Shown here in pieces: positions 45,500 to 54,508 of a stretch of 64,000 nucleotides of DNA. The notes under the pieces are model-generated. The model was given only the letters and a program-made list of their open reading frames with translations, was not told the origin of the DNA and did not search any database. Both the position numbers and the translations under genes were made by a program. This DNA is from Jannaschia pagri (lineage in GTDB: Bacteria > Pseudomonadota > Alphaproteobacteria > Rhodobacterales > Rhodobacteraceae), in NCBI RefSeq assembly GCF_019655435.1, contig NZ_BPFH01000006.1, positions 169,974-233,973 on the forward strand. Reading direction: 5' to 3'. The first letter of the stretch is position 1; each line of letters starts with the position of its first letter.

Positions 45500-47119
45500 T
45501 CAGAGGACGGCTTGTTCCACCCTTTCGGTCCCGGGCGCGGCGATGGTTGTTGCCGGTCGATCGGTCGGGGCCGTATCCTGGTTCGGCAGGTCGGTTGGGC
45601 GAAAACACAGGGTGAGCCCACCGGTCTTTCCGGGAATGACCCGGAGCGTTATGGTGCGCCCGTCGTGATCCACCAGTGTTTCGGTCCAATCGACGAGGTC
45701 GCCGTCTTGCAGGTCGCCCGCAACGACCCCGCGCAGGTCTCCCCAGGCTGGGCTTGGGCGAAACAAGTCGCGCCACGCCACCAGGCATGCGTCGAGGGTA
45801 TCTGGTATGCCGTCCTGCGAGAGCTTCAGCAGGTCGCGCGCCTGGTCGTTGACGCCAACGCAGGTGCCAGAGGCGCTGAAGACGATGATCGCCTCGTCCG
45901 CAGCCGAGAGCGCCGCGCGCAAGGCGTCTCGCTCATCCCGGTGGGCCCGGCTGGCGTGGACGTCCGCGGAGATATCTTCCAACATCAGCGCGACAGCCCC
46001 GTCGGCCTGTGGACGGCCCGTGACGCAGTAGGTTTGCCCGGTGGGCAGCGTCCAGGTTTCGCGGTAGGTTCCGCCTGCGTCGACGCGGCTCAGGTCGCTG
46101 AGGCCGTCGCGCCAAGCCTTATAGTCCCTCGGCTCCGGCAGTTTTCGATGGTCGCGAAGCGCGTCGAAGAAGTCCGTGAGCTTCGGGCGCCGGGATAGCC
46201 AGCTTGCGTCGAGCCCCGTCATGTCCATCAGCGCCGGGTTGAACATCGCCAGGCTTTTCTCTCGGTCGAAAATCGCAAGACCCGTTGGCAAATACGCGAA
46301 GGTCTTGGTTAGGGTTTGAATGAAGGTCCTGAGATTATCCTCCGCAGCGATCACCGCATCGAGCGAAATGGCATGGACGTGGCGCATGCCGGACGGATCG
46401 GCAGGTTGGGACGTGATCTCGTACCAACTGGTCTCACCCTTGCTGTCGATCACTTGGCGACGGGTGACGCCTGCCGGGGCGCCTGCCTGTTCGGGAAAGA
46501 GGCTGACCATGGGCCAGCCCCGCAGCGCATCCGGCCCGGCGCAGCGTTCGGCCAAGGTGCAATAGGCGGCATTGGCCCAGATGACGCGGCCTGTCCCATC
46601 GACCACCCAGCTGAGCGTCGGTGTCGTATCGCTGCTGCGGGTGAGGAGGTCTGTATCCGCTTGCAGAGCCTCTAGACTGGCGAGATCCACGCGCAGGGTT
46701 GTTTGCGCCGTTTCCGACGCTGACACAGTGATGCGGATGTCCTCGTCCTGACGCACCCCCATGATGCTGATTCGATCACGGCCAAGAACCCCGTCCAGGC
46801 GGAAGGAGCGGCCCGCATCCCGCAAATCCCGGAAGGCTTGCTCGACGCCGTCGGCAATATCACCAAGAACGTCGATCAGTTCCGACCATGCTTTCAAATG
46901 GTCAATGGGCGTCGAGAGGAGAAAACCGACGTTCTCACTGTTTTCAATGAGATACCCGTCACGAAACGTGAAGTGGCGCGGTTCGGCCAGTGTTTCATGT
47001 GCCGCAGCACGCAGGTCATGGCGCGCGCGCGGCGCAAGCCAGAGAACCAAAGTGAGCGACAAGACGCCAGCGATGCTACCGCCCAGAAGCGCAAGGATTG
47101 TCAAAGCGGTAGACGACAT
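45500..47119 (-). CDS. Membrane-anchored PAS-domain protein without kinase domain
   Basis: This 539-residue protein has one N-terminal helix (ILALLGGSIAGVLSLTLVLWLAP) and then several PAS-like domains: about 170-270 (LSWVVDGTGRVIWANAAYC), 295-400 (LPTGLAIFDREKSLAMFNPALM) and 420-520 (EAIIVFSASGTCVGVNDQA). No histidine kinase, GGDEF or HTH domain follows, so its output is unknown; it may act on another kinase such as the neighbouring RegB. I chose the ATG at 47119 because upstream codons are not hydrophobic. It lies between regB and tsaE on the same strand. Confidence 0.82.
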   Translation of the reverse strand: MSSTALTILALLGGSIAGVLSLTLVLWLAPRARHDLRAAAHETLAEPRHFTFRDGYLIENSENVGFLLSTPIDHLKAWSELIDVLGDIADGVEQAFRDLRDAGRSFRLDGVLGRDRISIMGVRQDEDIRITVSASETAQTTLRVDLASLEALQADTDLLTRSSDTTPTLSWVVDGTGRVIWANAAYCTLAERCAGPDALRGWPMVSLFPEQAGAPAGVTRRQVIDSKGETSWYEITSQPADPSGMRHVHAISLDAVIAAEDNLRTFIQTLTKTFAYLPTGLAIFDREKSLAMFNPALMDMTGLDASWLSRRPKLTDFFDALRDHRKLPEPRDYKAWRDGLSDLSRVDAGGTYRETWTLPTGQTYCVTGRPQADGAVALMLEDISADVHASRAHRDERDALRAALSAADEAIIVFSASGTCVGVNDQARDLLKLSQDGIPDTLDACLVAWRDLFRPSPAWGDLRGVVAGDLQDGDLVDWTETLVDHDGRTITLRVIPGKTGGLTLCFRPTDLPNQDTAPTDRPATTIAAPGTERVEQAVL

Positions 47120-47231
47120 CTTCGAACCCCCAACATCTGCGGATGCCCAAAGCATGGCTGGCAATAGGTTAAGAGGGTGTTAATGCCCGCTGACACACCC
47201 TTTGGTTGTGCTTTTCAGGCTTCGTTGCGGC

Positions 47232-48596
47232 CTATTCGATCGGAACATTTTCTCCCAAGGCACCGGTCCGTGGGGCCTCGATGATGGACCTGGGCCAGGA
47301 GATTTCGGCAATCGCACCACCCCGCCGCCGACCCGGGCGCACCCCTGGGGGCGAGCCATTGGCGAAGGACACTTGACCGCCCGTCCGTTCCAACAGGGTT
47401 TTGGCGATGAACAGGCCAAGCCCCATGCCTTCATAGTCCGGTCGGTTTTGCCGCGACCGGAGGAACGGGTCGCCAAGCCGACTGATCACTTCGGGCGGGT
47501 AGCCGGCACCATCATCAATGACGCGGATCACGATGTCTTGGGCGGACCAGCGGACGTCGACCCAAATCCGTTCCGTGGCGAAATCGACGGCGTTCTGGAT
47601 CATGTTGCGTAGGCCGTGAATGACCTCCGGCTGGCGTCGCACGGTTGGACCGATGTTGGCCCCGCCCTCAATCGACGCGAAGTCGTAGAGGATGGCGATC
47701 CCCCGTTCCTCGTGGGGCTCGGCGGCTTCGCGGACGATGCTTTCGATGGGGACATGGCGCAAATGGGCATCGCTTTTACCGGCGCGGCCCATGGACCGAA
47801 GGATGTCGCGGCAGCGGTCGGCTTGGTTGCGCAGCAGTTCAGCGTCTTCTCGAAGGTCAGGACGGTCGGAGAGTTCCTCGACCAATTCGCTCGATACCAG
47901 TTTGATCGTTGCCAAGGGGGTGCCGAGTTCGTGGGCGGCGGCGGCAACGACCCCGCCTAAGTCGTGGAGTTTCTGCTCTCGGGCGAGAGCGGTCTGGGTG
48001 GCGAGAAGGGCCTTGGACATGGCCTCGGTCTCGCGCGTCAGCCGAAACGCGAATCCCGACAGGAACAACGTCCCAACGGTAATCGCGGCCCAGAAGCCCA
48101 TGAGATGGAGGACCGGAAGCTCCAGCACATTCCCGCCTGCAACCCGAAGCGGCATGTAATAGCCGCCTAGCAGGGAAATCATCACCAGCGCCCCAACGGC
48201 AAGGGTCAGCGTGGATCGCAAGGACAGGGCCGTCGCGGAGATCGTCACAGGCGCCAGGAACAACAGCGCGAACGGATTGTGCAGCCCGCCAGTCAAAAAA
48301 AGCAGCGCCGTCAATTGCACCAAGTCGAAGGCGAGGAAGCCAAACGCCTCCCGCTCGGATAGGCGATGGCTGGGTGGGTAGACGGTCATGGCCACAAGGT
48401 TGGCGACCACGGCCGCGCCGATCACCAGCAGGCACAGCCCCCATTCGATGGACAGCGATAGCCACAGACTGACCAAGACCACGGTCAGCGTCTGCCCCAG
48501 GATCGCCAACCACCTCAGGTTGACCAGGGTATTCAGGCGCACGCGCGGCGTGCGGGTTTCCGGGGGCAGCAAGGTTCGGGTCGACTGTGTCGGCAT
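47232..48596 (-). CDS. regB: Redox sensor histidine kinase RegB
   Basis: RegB (PrrB) senses redox state and phosphorylates RegA. The 454-residue protein has six N-terminal helices with the conserved quinone-binding loop GGLHNPFALLF (103-109), the H-box AAAHELGTPLATIKL with the phosphorylated His222, and the redox-active cysteine at 262 in LLRNQADRCRDIL, followed by an ATPase domain (AGYPPEVISRLGDPFL, GMGLGLFIAKTLLERTGG). All key residues are present. It is divergent from regA, with no senC between. Confidence 0.95.
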   Translation of the reverse strand: MPTQSTRTLLPPETRTPRVRLNTLVNLRWLAILGQTLTVVLVSLWLSLSIEWGLCLLVIGAAVVANLVAMTVYPPSHRLSEREAFGFLAFDLVQLTALLFLTGGLHNPFALLFLAPVTISATALSLRSTLTLAVGALVMISLLGGYYMPLRVAGGNVLELPVLHLMGFWAAITVGTLFLSGFAFRLTRETEAMSKALLATQTALAREQKLHDLGGVVAAAAHELGTPLATIKLVSSELVEELSDRPDLREDAELLRNQADRCRDILRSMGRAGKSDAHLRHVPIESIVREAAEPHEERGIAILYDFASIEGGANIGPTVRRQPEVIHGLRNMIQNAVDFATERIWVDVRWSAQDIVIRVIDDGAGYPPEVISRLGDPFLRSRQNRPDYEGMGLGLFIAKTLLERTGGQVSFANGSPPGVRPGRRRGGAIAEISWPRSIIEAPRTGALGENVPIE

Positions 48597-48671
48597 CTGG
48601 ACTAGGTGTCATTGACGGGTAAGGAGAAGGTTTCCTATCTCCTACGACAGATTTGGCCGGAGGCACAGTAA

Positions 48672-49223
48672 ATGGGCGAGAGCACGATGGAGATCGGTCC
48701 CGACAAAACCTTGCTTCTTGTTGATGATGACGAGCCCTTTCTGCGGCGCCTAGAGCGGGCCATGGAAAAGCGTGGATTTGAGGTGGATGCGGCCTCTTCG
48801 GTTGCCGAGGGCATCGCCAAGGCCTCCGTCAAGCCGTCTGCCTACGCCGTGATCGACCTCCGGTTGGAGGATGGCAACGGCTTGGACGTGGTGGAGCGTT
48901 TGCGGGAAAAGCGACCCGACAGCAAAATCGTGGTTCTCACCGGGTATGGCGCCATTGCCACCGCCGTTGCCGCCGTCAAAATCGGGGCAACGGATTACCT
49001 GTCAAAGCCCGCGGATGCCAACGACATCACCAATGCGTTGCTCTGTAAGGAAGACGACCTGCCGCCTCCGCCGGAAAACCCGATGTCCGCAGACCGCGTT
49101 CGTTGGGAGCATATCCAGAGGGTGTATGAGCTTTGCGATCGGAACGTCTCGGAAACAGCGCGTCGGTTGAACATGCATCGCCGAACGCTGCAACGCATCC
49201 TGGCGAAACGCAGCCCAAGATAG
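48672..49223 (+). CDS. regA: Response regulator RegA
   Basis: RegA is a DNA-binding regulator of respiration, carbon fixation and, where present, photosynthesis. The 183-residue product has a receiver domain (LLLVDDDEPFLRRLERAM, phospho-acceptor Asp62 in VIDLRLEDGNGLDVVERL, VVLTGYGAIATAVAAVKIGATDYLSKP) and a short proline linker (PPPPENPMSADRVRW) before a FIS-type helix-turn-helix (VYELCDRNVSETARRLNMHRRTLQRIL). GGAGG at 48658 supports the ATG at 48672. Its 75-base gap to regB holds both promoters. Confidence 0.95.
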   Translation: MGESTMEIGPDKTLLLVDDDEPFLRRLERAMEKRGFEVDAASSVAEGIAKASVKPSAYAVIDLRLEDGNGLDVVERLREKRPDSKIVVLTGYGAIATAVAAVKIGATDYLSKPADANDITNALLCKEDDLPPPPENPMSADRVRWEHIQRVYELCDRNVSETARRLNMHRRTLQRILAKRSPR

Positions 49224-49227
49224 GCCC

Positions 49228-49587
49228 GTGCGTTGGGTCCTGGCCTGCGGGCTGTGCGTCTGCGTGGCCGCGTGTAACGGGGCTGACCCGATCCCGTCAC
49301 AGGCGCCTGATCCGAGGTTCGTTGGTTTGACGCTTGTCCCGGTTTCGACCGGCCTCGCCGTCGCTAGGTCCGGCGGGCGGCACATTGATTTCGGGCGGGC
49401 GCGCGACGGGGCGTTGTCTACGATTGCTGCCATTGCTGGCAAAGCTCCGGTGGCCCAGCCCTGTGAAGGCTTGGACGCCTTTGCCGTCGGGACGGATTTA
49501 ATCGTGATCTTCTCCGCTGATCGGTTTGTCGGATGGCAGACGCGAACGGGACGGGCAGGGCGCGCCTGCGGGGCAGGCGCCGTTTAG
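49228..49587 (+). CDS. Predicted lipoprotein downstream of regA
   Basis: This 119-residue protein starts with a lipoprotein signal (RWVLACGLCVCVAACNGAD, lipobox VAAC) using a GTG start at 49228, four bases after the regA stop. The mature part is small, with CEGLDAFAVGTDLIVIFSADRFVGW, and no known domain. In Rhodobacter capsulatus, hvrA follows regA; this gene is not hvrA, which is a DNA-binding protein. So a different gene occupies the slot. Cotranslation with regA is likely from the spacing; function unknown. Confidence 0.6.
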   Translation: MRWVLACGLCVCVAACNGADPIPSQAPDPRFVGLTLVPVSTGLAVARSGGRHIDFGRARDGALSTIAAIAGKAPVAQPCEGLDAFAVGTDLIVIFSADRFVGWQTRTGRAGRACGAGAV

Positions 49588-49610
49588 CGGGGCTGCGCCG
49601 CGCGCACCCG

Positions 49611-50012
49611 TTAGGACAAGATGGCCCGCGTCGCCCAAACACCGAAGGCCGCCGTGGCCCCCGTCAGGACAGCACCCCAGGTCGTATCCACGGCCACCAT
49701 CGTCCAGTCCCACCCCTTGAGTGTCGCTTTGTTGGTAAACTCGTAGGTGCCATAGGCCACGGCCCCAAACACAAAGCCACCGACACCCGCCTGGAGAACC
49801 GAGTCCGCGCGAAGGGCAGCAATCGATACGAGGTACAAAAGGCCAGCGATGTAGAAGAGGTAGAAGACCGCCGCCGCTGTCAGGTTGATTGGGGATCGCA
49901 GCATATCGCCAATGTAGCGCTCAAAGAGTGGTTTGAGGACGAGCGTCAGCGCGATGGCATCGACGACCAGGAAGAAGGCCGCCGACGTGCCGTAGAGAAG
50001 TATAAGTTGCAT
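49611..50012 (-). CDS. DUF2177 family membrane protein
   Basis: This 133-residue protein has four hydrophobic helices and matches DUF2177: an N-terminal LLYGTSAAFFLVVDAIAL, a conserved middle VFYLFYIAGLLYLVSIAALRA and the C-terminal GAVAYGTYEFTNKATLKGWDWTMV. Its role is unknown. It is convergent with the lipoprotein gene and 25 bases downstream of the LysR gene on the same strand, so a two-gene unit is possible. Confidence 0.87.
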   Translation of the reverse strand: MQLILLYGTSAAFFLVVDAIALTLVLKPLFERYIGDMLRSPINLTAAAVFYLFYIAGLLYLVSIAALRADSVLQAGVGGFVFGAVAYGTYEFTNKATLKGWDWTMVAVDTTWGAVLTGATAAFGVWATRAILS

Positions 50013-50037
50013 TGCGATCCCTTTCGCTCTGCTTCTT

Positions 50038-50937
50038 TTACGGGCCCCAGGCGTATTCGGATGTATCTGGGCGCCCCAGCAGCCACTTGCGAAAGCGGTT
50101 CAACCCCACGGACACCGCATCAGCGCGCGTCACGATATGGTAGCCCACATTGTTCAACTCCAGCGGAGCGACCACGGCGAGACGGCCCAATTCAAGCTCG
50201 GGTTGGATCAGGACCCTGTTCTGAAGGCCCAATCCCATGCCCGCACGCAGGGCCGACAGCACCATACCGTTGGTCGCCAAAGTATAGACGCGCAGGGCGC
50301 CGACCTCTCGCCCGAGCGCGCGGCACAGATGCTCCTCCTCCGCGCGGTTCTCCGACATCAGCCAGTAGTGATCGGCCAGTGTTTCGAGCCGGGCAGGGCG
50401 CAATCGGGCCGCCAGGTTCGGCGCAGCCACGATCACGAAGTCACCGGTCAACAGCGGTTCCGATTGGAGGTCCGGCCAATCGCCCTCGCCGTAGCGAATG
50501 GCCAAGTCGTGGCCATCGCGCCGCAGGTCCAGCACATCGGGCGACGGATTGATCGTGACACCGATGTCGGGGTGCTGGGCCCAGAACGCGCTGAGGCGCG
50601 GCATCAGCCAATATTCCGCGAAGGTCGGTGTCGTGGTGACAGAGATTGGACGGGCGCGGCCCCGGTCGCGGAGGTCGTGACACGCGGCGGTCAGAATGTC
50701 GAAACTCTCCGACAGTCCGCGCGCCAAAAGGGCGCCCTCGGGTGTAGGGTCCATCCCCTGACCTGCCCGGCGCAGAAGGGTCGTGGCAAAGAACCCCTCC
50801 AACCCGCGCACATGGCCCGCGATCGCGGCATGGGTCACGTTCAACTCCCGGGCCGCCGCCGACAAACTGCCACAGCGGACGGCTGCTTCGAAGGCGCGCA
50901 GGGCCGCGAGCGAGGGGATATCACGCCAGTCGGTCAT
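50038..50937 (-). CDS. LysR family transcriptional regulator (GcvA-like, possible HvrB)
   Basis: This 299-residue regulator has the N-terminal helix-turn-helix PSLAALRAFEAAVRCGSLSA followed by ARELNVTHAAIAGHVRGLE and a substrate-binding domain, and is closest in style to GcvA-type LysR proteins. In Rhodobacter capsulatus the LysR regulator HvrB lies between the reg genes and ahcY and activates ahcY. Here a LysR gene lies between regA and ahcY too, so HvrB is a fair guess, but I cannot confirm it. The ligand is not predictable. Confidence 0.85.
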   Translation of the reverse strand: MTDWRDIPSLAALRAFEAAVRCGSLSAAARELNVTHAAIAGHVRGLEGFFATTLLRRAGQGMDPTPEGALLARGLSESFDILTAACHDLRDRGRARPISVTTTPTFAEYWLMPRLSAFWAQHPDIGVTINPSPDVLDLRRDGHDLAIRYGEGDWPDLQSEPLLTGDFVIVAAPNLAARLRPARLETLADHYWLMSENRAEEEHLCRALGREVGALRVYTLATNGMVLSALRAGMGLGLQNRVLIQPELELGRLAVVAPLELNNVGYHIVTRADAVSVGLNRFRKWLLGRPDTSEYAWGP

Positions 50938-51029
50938 ACCTGTTAGTTTGGCTTACATCCGCAAAGAATTCCAGAGTGGCGCCGGGGGCAGGTTCAGAGG
51001 CATCAAACAACAGGTTTCAATCCCCACCG

Positions 51030-51191
51030 ATGGTGAGTCCCATGCTAGCCACCTTTGCTGATTTTCTCCTTGGCGCCGCCTTGTCCCGTCGTACCGTCCG
51101 TTCCACGGGGCCCATGCGGACATCCTCACGGTCCTACGGTGCGGACCAGGCAACGACTCGGGGCTGGATGGCGCGCATCGGCACCTATTGA
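51030..51191 (+). CDS. Small open frame of uncertain reality (53 aa)
   Basis: A frame starting at ATG 51030 gives MVSPMLATFADFLLGAALSR and then a basic serine/threonine/arginine-rich tail ending ARIGTY. There is a short hydrophobic stretch but no good ribosome binding site and no family I recognise. It lies in the 258-base gap divergent from the LysR gene, a position where a regulated target would be expected. I list it only as a candidate. Confidence 0.2.
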   Translation: MVSPMLATFADFLLGAALSRRTVRSTGPMRTSSRSYGADQATTRGWMARIGTY

Positions 51192-51195
51192 GGCG

Positions 51196-51645
51196 CTAAA
51201 GCGTGTAGCGCTTGGAAACTCTCTCTCCGTCCTGCTGCCAGTCTTCGAACCCGCGCGACCCATAGTAGGCGCGCCCCCCTTCGTTGACCAATCGAATAGT
51301 CGCGTTGATCCAGGTGTAACCTGCGGTCTTCGCGGCTTTCTTCGTGGCCTCAAACAGGCGGCTACCAACGCCGAGACCATGCTGTCCAAGGGCCACGAAG
51401 GTGGCGATATCGCAGGCCTCAGGGGGCAACTTGTCGTTCGGGCCGACCCACTGGAAGCCGAGGATTTCGCCCTCCCGCTCTGCGACGTGCCAGATATCTG
51501 CCTGGGCCATCCAATCGCGCAGCTGCGGGCCGCTGACCGGGCCTTTGATGGCTGTGGTCCCGCCTCGGTCGATAATCGCATTCAGAAGGTCGGCCATGGC
51601 ACCGGCGTCGAAGGCCTGCGCGGGTCGAATATGGATCTCAGGCAT
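51196..51645 (-). CDS. GNAT family N-acetyltransferase
   Basis: This 149-residue protein shows the GNAT fold: IHIRPAQAFDAGAMADLLNAIIDRGG at the start, EILGFQWVGP, the acetyl-CoA loop VALGQHGLGVGSRLFEATKKAA and INATIRLVNEGGRAYYGSRGFED near the end. The acceptor is unknown; the overall shape resembles phosphinothricin-type acetyltransferases. I chose the ATG at 51645, 8 bases into the HD gene. The two are probably co-transcribed. Confidence 0.87.
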   Translation of the reverse strand: MPEIHIRPAQAFDAGAMADLLNAIIDRGGTTAIKGPVSGPQLRDWMAQADIWHVAEREGEILGFQWVGPNDKLPPEACDIATFVALGQHGLGVGSRLFEATKKAAKTAGYTWINATIRLVNEGGRAYYGSRGFEDWQQDGERVSKRYTL

Positions 51646-52231
51646 CGCAGGCCTCCAACAGGGTTGCGTGGCGATCAAGGAAGGCGGTCCGCACTTCGGC
51701 TGGCGGGCGGAGCGAGATTGTCAGGTCAGCAATCATATCCAAATCCGGCGCCCCAAAGAAACGATCCGCCTCGGACCGGGCAAATCCCGCGATGTGGACC
51801 GCCTCCAACCAGGCGGAAATCCTGTCCGCTTGTTTGATCCGTCGCTTCAGCCGTGTGGGCGTGACCGACGGCAGGCCAAAGCGGCGGTGAATGGCGGCCG
51901 CCAAACGATCATCCAACTCTTCATAGCCGGGACCAACGGCTGATTTCACCGGCGATATCATGTCCCCGATGACGTATTCCGGGGCATCGTGCAGCAGGGC
52001 GGTCAAGCGCTCTTGCGGGGTGGCCGGGCTCAGACGAGCGAAGATGTCGTCCACCAGGAGAGAGTGCTCCGCGACCGAATAGGGCCAATCGCCCTTGGTC
52101 TGTCCGTTCCACCGCGCCACGAACGCCAGGCCGTGGGCAATATCCTCGATTTCAATGTCGAAGGGCGTCGGGTCCAGCAGGTCCAACCTGCGCCCGGACA
52201 GCATCCGTTGCCATGCGCGCGCCTGTGCCAT
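51638..52231 (-). CDS. HD-domain hydrolase (YfbR-like)
   Basis: This 197-residue protein has the HD signatures [15 protein letters not shown] (first histidine), [18 protein letters not shown] (HD pair) and a final aspartate further on. The layout is like 5'-deoxynucleotidases of the YfbR/YedV-related group, which cleave deoxynucleoside monophosphates, but other HD phosphohydrolases are possible. It precedes the GNAT gene with an 8-base overlap and starts 239 bases from ahcY in divergent orientation. Confidence 0.82.
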   Translation of the reverse strand: MAQARAWQRMLSGRRLDLLDPTPFDIEIEDIAHGLAFVARWNGQTKGDWPYSVAEHSLLVDDIFARLSPATPQERLTALLHDAPEYVIGDMISPVKSAVGPGYEELDDRLAAAIHRRFGLPSVTPTRLKRRIKQADRISAWLEAVHIAGFARSEADRFFGAPDLDMIADLTISLRPPAEVRTAFLDRHATLLEACDA

Positions 52232-52470
52232 TGTGCTCCCTTCCCGGTGGTCCTGTGCCGGCCGATGGCTGTTGGTCAGGAGTTATCGTGTCATTTCCGG
52301 CAGAGACAAGCGTATCGAGTGCGATGACGCTGCGCGCGCCCGCATCGTTTATGCCCGGTTGGGACACCGTGTCCTATGGCTTTAGCGGCTCCACCGGCCG
52401 CCGCTTGTTGTCTGAACTGCGGACGGCTGCTAGGGCCTCGGCCAACGCGATATTCGCAGGAGATCGAAAG

Positions 52471-53853
52471 ATGACCGACTACGCCGTGAAGGACATTTCG
52501 CTGGCCGCTTTTGGCCGCAAGGAATTGGACATCGCAGAGACGGAGATGCCAGGGCTGATGGCGTGCCGGACCGAGTTCGGAGACGCCAAGCCATTGGCAG
52601 GGGCCCGCATTGTCGGGTCGTTGCACATGACCATCCAGACCGCCGTGTTGATTGAAACGCTGGTGGCGCTGGGCGCAGATGTGCGCTGGGCCTCGTGCAA
52701 CATCTTTTCGACCCAAGATCACGCAGCGGCGGCCATTGCCGAGGCGGGCGTGCCGGTCTTTGCCGTCAAGGGGCAGACCCTGGAGGAGCATTGGGACTAC
52801 CTCGATAAGTCGTTCCAATTCCCCGACGGCGCGAACATGATCCTGGACGATGGGGGCGACGCGACGCTCTACATTCTGCTGGGCGCGCGGGCCGAAGCGG
52901 GCGAGGATTTGGGTGTTGCGACCTCCGAGGAAGAAGAGGTTATCCACGCGCAAATCAAAAAGCGCATGGCGGCCACCCCCGGTTGGTTCACCAAGACCCG
53001 GGAGGCGATCCAAGGCGTGTCCGAAGAGACAACGACCGGCGTCCACCGTCTGTACGACCTGCACAAGAAGGGCTTGCTACCCTTCCCTGCGATCAACGTG
53101 AACGACTCGGTCACGAAGTCGAAGTTCGACAACAAGTACGGCTGCAAGGAATCCCTGGTCGACGGCATTCGCCGCGCCACCGACACGATGATGGCGGGCA
53201 AGGTCGCTGTCGTCTGCGGCTATGGTGACGTGGGCAAGGGTTCCGCGGCATCGCTGGCCGGTGCTGGCGCCCGGGTTAAGGTGACGGAGGTCGATCCGAT
53301 TTGCGCCCTGCAAGCCGCCATGGACGGCTTCGAGGTTGTGACGCTGGAGGACGCCGTCGAGACAGCGGACGTCTTCATCACCACCACCGGCAACAAAGAC
53401 GTCATCCGGATCGAGCACATGCGCGCCATGAAGGATATGGCGATCGTGGGCAACATCGGCCACTTCGACAACGAGATCCAGGTCGCGAACCTGAAGAACC
53501 ACAAATGGACGAACATCAAAGAACAGGTGGACATGATCGAGATGCCCTCGGGCAATCGCATCATCCTGTTGTCTGAGGGGCGTCTGCTGAACCTTGGCAA
53601 TGCCACGGGCCACCCATCGTTTGTGATGTCGGCCAGCTTCACCAACCAGGTGCTGGCGCAGATCGAGCTGTGGACCAAGGGCGATGAGTATCAGCCGGGC
53701 GTCTACATCCTGCCCAAGCATCTGGATGAGAAGGTCGCCCGTCTGCACCTGGACCGGATCGGTGTGCGTCTGACGCAGATCAGCAAGGAACAGGCCGATT
53801 ACATCGGTGTCGCCCAGGACGGTCCGTATAAGCCGGAACACTACCGTTACTGA
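52471..53853 (+). CDS. ahcY: Adenosylhomocysteinase
   Basis: AhcY removes S-adenosylhomocysteine, the by-product of methylations, giving adenosine and homocysteine. The 460-residue NAD enzyme has [20 protein letters not shown] at the start, [23 protein letters not shown], the NAD-binding [28 protein letters not shown] and the C-terminal PYKPEHYRY that completes the active site of the next subunit. The ATG at 52471 follows AGGAG at 52458-52462; the frame is open upstream to 52213 but without family sequence. A terminator lies at 53878-53911. Confidence 0.97.
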   Translation: MTDYAVKDISLAAFGRKELDIAETEMPGLMACRTEFGDAKPLAGARIVGSLHMTIQTAVLIETLVALGADVRWASCNIFSTQDHAAAAIAEAGVPVFAVKGQTLEEHWDYLDKSFQFPDGANMILDDGGDATLYILLGARAEAGEDLGVATSEEEEVIHAQIKKRMAATPGWFTKTREAIQGVSEETTTGVHRLYDLHKKGLLPFPAINVNDSVTKSKFDNKYGCKESLVDGIRRATDTMMAGKVAVVCGYGDVGKGSAASLAGAGARVKVTEVDPICALQAAMDGFEVVTLEDAVETADVFITTTGNKDVIRIEHMRAMKDMAIVGNIGHFDNEIQVANLKNHKWTNIKEQVDMIEMPSGNRIILLSEGRLLNLGNATGHPSFVMSASFTNQVLAQIELWTKGDEYQPGVYILPKHLDEKVARLHLDRIGVRLTQISKEQADYIGVAQDGPYKPEHYRY

Positions 53854-53877
53854 GCGCGCCCGACGTTCGAAGGTTCA

Positions 53878-53911
53878 CGCACCGCGCCATTGGGTTGGCG
53901 CGGTGCGTTTT
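53878..53911 (+). terminator. Terminator after ahcY
   Basis: Perfect 12-base arms CGCACCGCGCCA / TGGCGCGGTGCG at 53878-53889 and 53896-53907, 6-base loop, then TTTTA. It ends the ahcY transcript 25 bases past the stop. Confidence 0.92.
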
Positions 53912-54048
53912 ATGTGGGCCTTGGATAAATCGGAACCGGCGGTGACCGCTTCGGGTCCTCCGTTAACTTTTTCTTCCCTTTCGGGCCGTCCGTGCCAAAA
54001 CTGCGCAGCAGGCACCGGACCGCCGCATGACTGAACAGAGGGATGGAC

Positions 54049-54390
54049 ATGAGCAAACGCGAAGAACTGATCGGCAAATACGCGGACGACATTCGACAGA
54101 AGATCGGGGAAGAGCCGGATATGGATCTGCTGCGCAAAGTCACCATTGGCTGCGGACCGTCGATCTATAATGCCGACAGCGCCACCGTTGCCTCCAGCCA
54201 GCCAAGTGAGTTGGAAACGGTTAAGAACAACTTTCTGATCAAGAAGCTCGGCTTGTCCGATGGCCCCAAGCTGGACGAAGGCATCGCGGCCGTCGTCGAA
54301 AAATACGGCCAGTCGGAGCGGAACAAGTATCGGGCCGTGATGTACTACCTGCTGACCCGGCATTTCGGTAAAGAAGCGGTCTACGGATAA
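54049..54390 (+). CDS. DUF2853 family protein
   Basis: This 113-residue cytoplasmic protein matches DUF2853: KREELIGKYADDIRQKIGE, LRKVTIGCGPSIYNADSATVA and the C-terminal ERNKYRAVMYYLLTRHFGKE. The family is small, helical and of unknown function. I chose the ATG at 54049 with AGAGGG upstream; an ATG two codons earlier would sit directly on that ribosome binding site. It is followed by a membrane protein gene 118 bases on. Confidence 0.85.
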   Translation: MSKREELIGKYADDIRQKIGEEPDMDLLRKVTIGCGPSIYNADSATVASSQPSELETVKNNFLIKKLGLSDGPKLDEGIAAVVEKYGQSERNKYRAVMYYLLTRHFGKEAVYG

Positions 54391-54508
54391 CCGCCGATCC
54401 GCCGGTCTATCGGCAGAGACTGGACGCGCATCGGCGCCCTGGCGCCGGTGCCCCCGCGTGAAACGCCCCGCCGCTTGATCTGATGTCGCGGCTGTTCGAC
54501 AGGGGCCT

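Noticed and set aside
52232..52470. Possible SAH riboswitch upstream of ahcY
   Set aside because: I looked for the conserved stems and core of known SAH riboswitches and saw none; the leader is plain sequence.
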